64,000 nt of DNA from Phil1 sp964612925 (GTDB lineage Bacteria > Bacillota > Clostridia > Christensenellales > CAG-138), in assembly GCA_964612925.1 (NCBI GenBank), contig CAZTFU010000001.1, positions 1 through 64,000 on the forward strand. The letters run 5' to 3'. A model generated the notes under the pieces. It did no database searches. It was not told the origin of the DNA and saw only the letters and a list, made by a program, of their open reading frames with translations. The number at the start of each line of letters is the position of its first letter. Position 1 is the first letter of the stretch. Positions 58,907-64,000 of this stretch are shown here, in pieces. Both the position numbers and the translations under genes were made by a program.

Positions 58907-59977
58907 ATGGCAGAGATAAATAACAATGATGTAATCCTGTCGGTCAAAAACCTGACCGTTAATTTCCGTGCATATGGCGGTATTGTTCACGCAGTTCGTG
59001 ATATCAGCTTTGATTTGCACCGCGGCGAAACGCTGGCGATAGTGGGTGAATCCGGTTCTGGCAAGTCGGTAAGTATTCGCACAATAATGGGTATATTGGC
59101 AAACAATGCCATTATTGAAAGCGGCGAAATACTTTATGACGGCATGGATCTTACCAAGGTTAAGGAAGAGGATTTCCATAAAATCCGCGGCAACCGCATC
59201 GGTCTTATATTCCAGGATCCGCTTTCCGCTCTCAATCCTATAATGAAGATCGGCAAGCAGATAACCGAGGTTTTGCATCTTCATAATAAGCTGTCCAAAG
59301 AAGAAGCTCGAAACCGTGCGCTTGAATTGATGCGCGCCGTCGGCATACCCGATGCGGAACGCCGTATTGATCAATATCCGTTCCAGTTTTCCGGCGGTAT
59401 GCGTCAGCGTATAGTAATAGCCATAGCATTGGCGGGTGACCCCGAAATACTTATTTGCGATGAACCTACCACTGCGCTTGACGTTACCGTTCAGGCCAAG
59501 ATACTTGAGCTGATAAACAAGATAAAGGAAGAGCGCAACCTGTCCGTAATATTCATTACGCATGACCTTGGCGTTGTTGCAAACATGGCGGATCGCGTAA
59601 ACGTTATGTATGCGGGTAAAATCGTTGAAACCGGTACTTCCGAGGAAGTGTTCTTTGAGCCTGCGCATCCATATACATGGGCACTGCTTTCCTCTATGCC
59701 CGATTTGCAGACCAAGGAACGTCTTATGGCCATTCCGGGCACACCGCCGAACATGATTTATCCGCCTGAGGGCGATGCTTTTGCGGCGCGTAACAGATAT
59801 GCCATGAAGATAGACTTTGAGAAGGAACCGCCTTTCTTCAAATTGTCGGATACGCATATGGCTGCTACATGGTTGCTACATCCTATGGCGCAACAGGTCA
59901 ACAAGATCGAAATGCCCGAGATATTGCGCGTCCGTATTGAACGCATGAAGAAAATGGGGGATGTGAACAATGGCTGA
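58907..59977 (+). CDS. oppD: Oligopeptide ABC transporter ATP-binding protein OppD
   Basis: The 356-residue ATPase has Walker A GESGSGKSVSI, the Q-loop FQDPLSALNP, signature FSGGMRQRI, Walker B LICDEPTTALD and the switch His in ITHDLG. The C-terminal oligopeptide-transporter extension is present, but the family's four-cysteine Fe-S motif is not obvious here. It overlaps oppF by eight bases. Confidence 0.95.
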   Translation: MAEINNNDVILSVKNLTVNFRAYGGIVHAVRDISFDLHRGETLAIVGESGSGKSVSIRTIMGILANNAIIESGEILYDGMDLTKVKEEDFHKIRGNRIGLIFQDPLSALNPIMKIGKQITEVLHLHNKLSKEEARNRALELMRAVGIPDAERRIDQYPFQFSGGMRQRIVIAIALAGDPEILICDEPTTALDVTVQAKILELINKIKEERNLSVIFITHDLGVVANMADRVNVMYAGKIVETGTSEEVFFEPAHPYTWALLSSMPDLQTKERLMAIPGTPPNMIYPPEGDAFAARNRYAMKIDFEKEPPFFKLSDTHMAATWLLHPMAQQVNKIEMPEILRVRIERMKKMGDVNNG

Positions 59978-60920
59978 TTCTAAGTATATTCTTGAAGTGA
60001 AAAACCTTTGCCAGACGTTTACCTCCGGCAAGGGCAAGAAGAAGATAACCGTTAAAGCGGTTGATGACGTAAGCTTTGGCATTTATCCCGCCGAAACATT
60101 CGGCTTGGTCGGTGAATCGGGCTGCGGCAAGACCACTACCGGTCGTACCATTATAAGGCTGTATGATCCCACTTCAGGCGAAATGTATTTCAACGGCGAA
60201 GAAATAAGCGGCAAAATGACAAAGAAGCTGCGCCGCTATCTTACTGACAATATCGCCATGATATTCCAGGATCCGATAGAATCGCTGAATCCGCGTATGA
60301 CGATAGAAGAAATCGTTGGCGAGGGTTTGAAGGTTCGCGGCATCACCGATCCCGATGAAGTGCGCAGTCGTGTTGTGGCAATGCTTAAAAAGGTTGGCTT
60401 GACCGAGGAACATGCTACCCGCTATCCGCATGAGTTTTCGGGCGGTCAGCGTCAGCGTATAGGTATAGCCCGTGCCATAATCACCGAGCCTAAGCTTATA
60501 ATAGCGGACGAACCGGTCAGTGCGCTTGACGTGTCCATTCAGGCACAGGTCATAAACCTGCTGAACGATCTTAAAGAGGAAATGGGACTTACGGTTCTGT
60601 TTGTAGCGCATAACCTGTCCGTCGTTAAGTACATATCCGACCGTATCGGCGTTATGTATTACGGCAAGCTGGTTGAGGTTGCAAACGGAAAGGATCTCTA
60701 TGAGCATCCGTTGCACCCATACACAAGGGCTTTGCTTTCCGCAATTCCCGAACCCAATCCGCTGACGGAGCGTACCCGCAAGCGTATCGACTACGATCCC
60801 AAGCGTGACCATGATTACTCAGAAGAAAAGCCGAGCATGGTTGAGGTGGAAGAGGGTCACTTTGTGTACTGCTCGCCATCCGAACTTGAAAGGTTCAGGG
60901 CTGAGCTTGCCGCCAAATAA
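59970..60920 (+). CDS. oppF: Oligopeptide ABC transporter ATP-binding protein OppF
   Basis: A 316-residue ATPase: Walker A GESGCGKTTTGRT, Q-loop FQDPIESLNPR, signature FSGGQRQRIGIARAI, Walker B LIIADEPVSALD and switch VAHNLS. It partners OppD to drive peptide import. The C-terminus carries the short OppF extension. A strong terminator follows, closing the operon. Confidence 0.95.
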   Translation: MADSKYILEVKNLCQTFTSGKGKKKITVKAVDDVSFGIYPAETFGLVGESGCGKTTTGRTIIRLYDPTSGEMYFNGEEISGKMTKKLRRYLTDNIAMIFQDPIESLNPRMTIEEIVGEGLKVRGITDPDEVRSRVVAMLKKVGLTEEHATRYPHEFSGGQRQRIGIARAIITEPKLIIADEPVSALDVSIQAQVINLLNDLKEEMGLTVLFVAHNLSVVKYISDRIGVMYYGKLVEVANGKDLYEHPLHPYTRALLSAIPEPNPLTERTRKRIDYDPKRDHDYSEEKPSMVEVEEGHFVYCSPSELERFRAELAAK

Positions 60921-60935
60921 TCATATTTGGAGTTT

Positions 60936-60966
60936 TCCCCGATATCGCTTTGGTATCGGGGATTTT
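60936..60966 (+). terminator. Terminator of the opp operon
   Basis: TCCCCGATA (60936-60944) / TATCGGGGA (60954-60962) then TTTT. The following 60967-61142 holds no gene or clear signal. Confidence 0.85.
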
Positions 60967-61142
60967 GTATTTAATAAAGTTAGGTTAAGCCAATGTTATG
61001 CCGATGAGCCCTAAAAACCCTATTATATAAGCTACAGTCAACCATAAACATTAGTATACAGTAGGCCGATTAAGAGAATCAAAAGATAGAATGTTTCCTT
61101 TTAGAAGGTCTATTATGGAGTTGCAAGTGCAATAGTATCTGA

Positions 61143-61176
61143 AAATAAAAATAGGCGGAGTGGATTTACTCCGCCT
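61143..61176 (-). terminator. Terminator of the DUF1538/PII-like operon
   Basis: AGGCGGAGT (61153-61161) / ACTCCGCCT (61168-61176); on the minus strand ATTTTTATTTTC follows the stem. Confidence 0.85.
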
Positions 61177-61195
61177 TTACGCATTTTAGCTTATG

Positions 61196-61900
61196 TTATG
61201 CATCGCTTTGCTCTGGCTCAAGACTCCTAAGTCCTACCATGCTGTCCACGGGAAGGGAGAACATCACGGTCTGTGCCTCCGTATTGATTCCGGCCTTTTC
61301 CATTATGGCATGCATTATTTTGTCCTTCTCGGATTTAAGCGTAAGTATGTACACTATTTCCTTTTCATTGCTGATCGAAAGCCCGAAGAACTTTGCTTTG
61401 GCTCCGGGGGCCGTTCCGCGTGCGTTTATAACGGTGCCACCGCGTGCGCCCGCACTGCGCGCTGCATCCATAACGGCATCCGTGTTGCCCTTTGCGGCGA
61501 TAGCTACTATAAGAGAATACTTGATATCAGTCATCTTTTTCACCTCGTTAGATGTAGTTTCGGTTGGGGCCGTTTGCCCTTTTGTAAGATAATTAAAACT
61601 GGAGATTCCGCCAACACTGCCTACGGGTATGCTCATGGCTATACCGTTGCCCGGAACCTCTATACCCATAACGTCCACAAGCCGTCGCAGTATCTTTTTA
61701 ATATAGCTTGACGGGACGAATGCTTGAAGCAGCACCTTTTCAACCTTTTCAAGCCCAAGATAGTCAAGCAGACTTTTGCTTGCTGTGCCGTGGCATAGAC
61801 TTGCAAATTGAGCCTCTATGCCCATGCTCTTTAACATGTTCAGGTAGGATTCATATTGGTCGCGCTTTACAATGCAAAGCAACATACTGTAATCCATCAT
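61196..61900 (-). CDS. Tandem PII-like signalling protein
   Basis: The 234-residue protein contains two PII-like ferredoxin folds. The C-terminal copy (about 128-234) is the clearer: YSLIVAIAAKGNTDAVMDAA, GARGGTVINARGTAPGAKAKFFG, EKEIVYILTLK and FSLPVDSMVGLR. The N-terminal copy (about 1-105) is more diverged: YSMLLCIVKRDQYESYLNML, then IAMSIPVGSVGGI. PII proteins form trimers that sense ADP/ATP or similar ligands and bind transporters. It overlaps the upstream DUF1538 gene by four bases, so it is probably its regulator. A tandem copy could give a pseudo-hexameric or two-signal sensor. Confidence 0.85.
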   Translation of the reverse strand: MMDYSMLLCIVKRDQYESYLNMLKSMGIEAQFASLCHGTASKSLLDYLGLEKVEKVLLQAFVPSSYIKKILRRLVDVMGIEVPGNGIAMSIPVGSVGGISSFNYLTKGQTAPTETTSNEVKKMTDIKYSLIVAIAAKGNTDAVMDAARSAGARGGTVINARGTAPGAKAKFFGLSISNEKEIVYILTLKSEKDKIMHAIMEKAGINTEAQTVMFSLPVDSMVGLRSLEPEQSDA

Positions 61901-63429
61901 GCGTCTCCCTCCATTTCTATAATGTCCTCAACAGCAACATCCGCATCGGCAATCTTTGCATTGATACCGGTCTTAATGCGGAATATAACTCCGAGTATTT
62001 GTATTGTTATAAGCGGAGTCATTGCAACCATTGCAACGATTCCGAAAGCATCCGTTGAAATGTCACCGCCCACGGCAGAGCAAACGCCCATTGCAAGCGG
62101 CAGAAGGAAGGTTGCCGTCATGGGTCCGCTTGCAACGCCGCCCGAGTCAAAAGCAATTGCAGTGAACATCGGCGGGACAAAGAATGAAAGCAGTAGTGAT
62201 ATGGCGTAACCAGGTACAAGCAAATACATTATGGGCAGGCCCGTAAGAATACGCACCATCGCAAGACCGACCGATACACAAACACCTATCGAAAGGCTTG
62301 TGCTCAGTGCCTTTTTGGGTATCATGCCGTTTGTAAGCTCGTATACCTGCTTATTCAGAACGTGTACCGCAGGCTCAGCCGCGACAATGAAATAGCCCAT
62401 CAGCATTCCTATCGGCACGACTATCCAGTTGTTTTCAAGCAAGCCAAGCTCTTTTCCTATAAGACTGCCCATGGGCATGAAACCGACATTAACGCCTGTA
62501 AGGAAGATTACAAGGCCGATAAATGTATATACAAGACCAACGGATATCCTTATTAGCCTATCCTTTTTCAACTTTATGGAAAAGATTTGGAAAAGTATAA
62601 AGAACACCACTATGGGTGAAAGCGCAAGCACAACCTCTTTCAAATAATAGGGCATGGAATCCTTGAAGTAATCCCATAACGCCTTTGTATCCTCAAAAAC
62701 GGGAATCACGGTGGAACTGTACGCCGCATCACCTGTGGGCTTGAATATAAGACCGAGTATAAGTACTGACAGAATAGGCCCTATTGAGCAAAGTGCCACA
62801 AGACCAAAGCTGTCCTGTTCGGCGTTTTTGTCGGTTCGTATGGAGGCAGCACCAACGCCGAGTGCCATTATGAACGGCACCGTCATGGGACCCGTAGTCA
62901 CGCCGCCAGAATCAAACGCAACGGCAAGAAACTCTTTTGGAACGAAAATCGCAAGAATAAATACAACCGCATAAAAACCTATTAAGAGATAATTAAGCGG
63001 CACCTTGAACACTATGCGAAGCATTGCAATTACAAGGAATACGCCAACGCCAACGGCTACCGTTATGATTATTGTCATATTCGGAATGTTGGGAACCTGT
63101 TCGGCAAGCACCTGCAAATCAGGCTCTGCAATGGTTATTATTATGCCGACTATAAGGCTTATAAGCACAATGAACCAAAGCTTTCTTGAACGTGTAATAG
63201 CGGAGCCCACTTCGCTGCCGATAGGTGTCATTGCAAGGTCCGTGCCAAGCGTGAATAAACCCATGCCGAGAATAAGCATGATTGCACCGAGTATAAAAGA
63301 AATAAGAATGTCCGTCGGCACAGGTACAACCGTGAAGCACAGCACGAAAACAATGGCCGTTATCGGCAACACGGAAGCAAGCGATTCCTTTAGTTTTTCA
63401 AATAAGATCGTTTTGTTGCTTTTTAGCAC
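61897..63429 (-). CDS. DUF1538 membrane protein, internally duplicated transporter
   Basis: A 510-residue polytopic membrane protein made of two DUF1538 repeats of about 240 residues. Each repeat holds the signature AFDSGGVTTGPMTVPF (about 175) or AFDSGGVASGPMTATF (about 420), probably re-entrant pore motifs, and SVGVCVSVGLAMVRIL-type spans, as well as FTLGTDLAMTPIGSEVG and VGFMPMGSLIG. Family function is not settled; pairing with PII-like proteins is recurrent and indicates a ligand-gated transporter. It is first in the operon with the tandem PII gene. Confidence 0.88.
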   Translation of the reverse strand: MLKSNKTILFEKLKESLASVLPITAIVFVLCFTVVPVPTDILISFILGAIMLILGMGLFTLGTDLAMTPIGSEVGSAITRSRKLWFIVLISLIVGIIITIAEPDLQVLAEQVPNIPNMTIIITVAVGVGVFLVIAMLRIVFKVPLNYLLIGFYAVVFILAIFVPKEFLAVAFDSGGVTTGPMTVPFIMALGVGAASIRTDKNAEQDSFGLVALCSIGPILSVLILGLIFKPTGDAAYSSTVIPVFEDTKALWDYFKDSMPYYLKEVVLALSPIVVFFILFQIFSIKLKKDRLIRISVGLVYTFIGLVIFLTGVNVGFMPMGSLIGKELGLLENNWIVVPIGMLMGYFIVAAEPAVHVLNKQVYELTNGMIPKKALSTSLSIGVCVSVGLAMVRILTGLPIMYLLVPGYAISLLLSFFVPPMFTAIAFDSGGVASGPMTATFLLPLAMGVCSAVGGDISTDAFGIVAMVAMTPLITIQILGVIFRIKTGINAKIADADVAVEDIIEMEGDA

Positions 63430-63555
63430 TAATTATCCTCCTTTTGAATTATTGTTTGTCAGCTTTTATGCTACCATATATTAGTTTAACATAACTTATG
63501 CTTATGCGCTATCCATAAAATTAGGATATTCGGTGAAACATAGGAAACAAAACCG

Positions 63556-63591
63556 AAAAAAGCGACTGCATCCGCGTTTGGGTGCAGCCGC
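63556..63591 (-). terminator. Terminator of the antiporter gene
   Basis: On the minus strand GCGGCTGCACCC (63591 to 63580) pairs with GGATGCAGTCGC (63573 to 63562), then TTTTTT. Between it and the gene end at 63632 nothing else is seen. 63430-63555 likely holds the DUF1538 promoter, but no strong match was found. Confidence 0.85.
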
Positions 63592-63631
63592 AATTGTCAA
63601 TCAAGTCGAAAGAAAACCTGATACGCTAAGA

Positions 63632-64000
63632 TTAAGCTTCCTTAGCCTCGGTAAGGGCTCTGTTTGCCTCGGCCATTTCTTCGAATATACCTGCGTTCTT
63701 CTTGGCAACTACCTTCTTGATAACAAGCAGAGTAGCTACCATAAGTGCTACGGCTATGGTAAGGTTAATCCAAACATTCTGGATAAGACCCGCAAGTATG
63801 AAGCTTACAAAGGACACCGCGGTAACGGTAATTGCATAAGGCAGCTGAGTGAATACGTGATTCAGGTGGAAGCAGTGTGCACCTGCGCTTGCCATGATGG
63901 TGGTATCGGAAATGGGGGAGCAATGGTCGCCCATAACGCCGCCGGAGCAGGCCGCCGCAAGACCGATGGTACAGAGTACGGGTTCAACACTGTAATCGAA
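63632..64000 (-). CDS. Na+/H+ antiporter NhaC-like, C-terminal 122 residues (N-terminus outside window)
   Basis: The frame is open to the last base of the window. It encodes VLCTIGLAAACSGGV, the family motif MGDHCSPISDTTIMASAGA with conserved Asp/His/Ser, and two to three more membrane spans ending in VIKKVVAKKN and an acidic-basic tail. The GDHCSPISDTT block is typical of NhaC-type antiporters and related transporters. The gene has its own terminator and so is separate from the DUF1538 operon. Confidence 0.85.
   Translation of the reverse strand, partial: FDYSVEPVLCTIGLAAACSGGVMGDHCSPISDTTIMASAGAHCFHLNHVFTQLPYAITVTAVSFVSFILAGLIQNVWINLTIAVALMVATLLVIKKVVAKKNAGIFEEMAEANRALTEAKEA

Noticed and set aside
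1..64000. tRNA genes, rRNA genes, CRISPR arrays, prophage
   Set aside because: None was recognised by eye on either strand; gene-dense sequence leaves little room, but small RNA genes could still be missed without a covariance search.

Overview
The window looks like a chromosomal piece of a Bacillota species of class Clostridia, probably an uncultured gut member. Supporting signs are AGGAGG-type ribosome binding sites nearly everywhere, sporulation-type genes (SpoIID/LytB, SpoVB-like flippase), RqcP, a Prp protease next to an L27 with a cleavable N-terminus, an rplU leader, and pyruvate phosphate dikinase. Base composition is mid-range. I see no rRNA, tRNA, CRISPR array, phage or insertion sequence, and no stretch longer than about 280 bases without a gene.

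Layout. 1-3.3 kb: an accessory block with a CocE-type hydrolase (cut by the window edge), two paralogous HXXEE membrane proteins on divergent transcripts and a TetR regulator; the two transcripts start from one symmetric, fully overlapping promoter. 3.4-5.7 kb: a resistance-like run of a TmrB-type ATPase and three GNAT acetyltransferases, one frameshifted. 5.8-10.5 kb: a sortase-type surface protein, a HAD hydrolase, a small serine recombinase followed by two related quasi-palindromes, and a glycosyltransferase. 10.6-14.9 kb: RqcP and an IspD-IspF fusion converging on ppdK. 15-17 kb: a DUF5685 / J-domain / membrane-protein operon with a probable leaderless start. 17-19.9 kb, minus strand: an esterase-acyltransferase fusion and a zinc-ribbon membrane protein. 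20-22.3 kb: a Gate-domain transporter divergent from a LysR regulator. 22.4-25.9 kb, minus strand: SpoVB-like flippase, MazG, and HU from its own promoter. 26-31 kb: metabolic and repair genes (nucleoside kinase, exonuclease III, threonine aldolase, GDPD, TrmO). 31-34 kb, minus strand: a 53-residue protein, the iscR-iscS-iscU operon and a MarR regulator. 34-46 kb: pth-mfd, a PrsA/SurA-like lipoprotein, a SpoU methyltransferase, a SpoIID-like protein, a Pro/Thr-rich membrane protein, an Ogg-type glycosylase and rplU-prp-rpmA. 46-53 kb: a JAMM-HflX fusion, a DMT exporter, a MerR regulator, HPF and a FeoA-FeoB fusion. 53-61 kb: a PhzF protein, a small membrane protein and a complete oppABCDF operon. 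61-64 kb, minus strand: a tandem PII-like protein with a DUF1538 membrane protein, then the C-terminal part of an NhaC-type antiporter.

Genes that plainly work together: IscR controls cysteine desulfurase and the IscU scaffold; Prp should trim L27, whose gene is next to it; OppA feeds the OppBCDF importer; the PII-like protein probably controls the DUF1538 transporter encoded just upstream. Less obvious units worth attention are the DUF5685/J-protein operon, the esterase-acyltransferase fusion, the recombinase with its palindromes and the symmetric HXXEE promoter. Gene assignments rest on motifs and family memory; no database search was possible.
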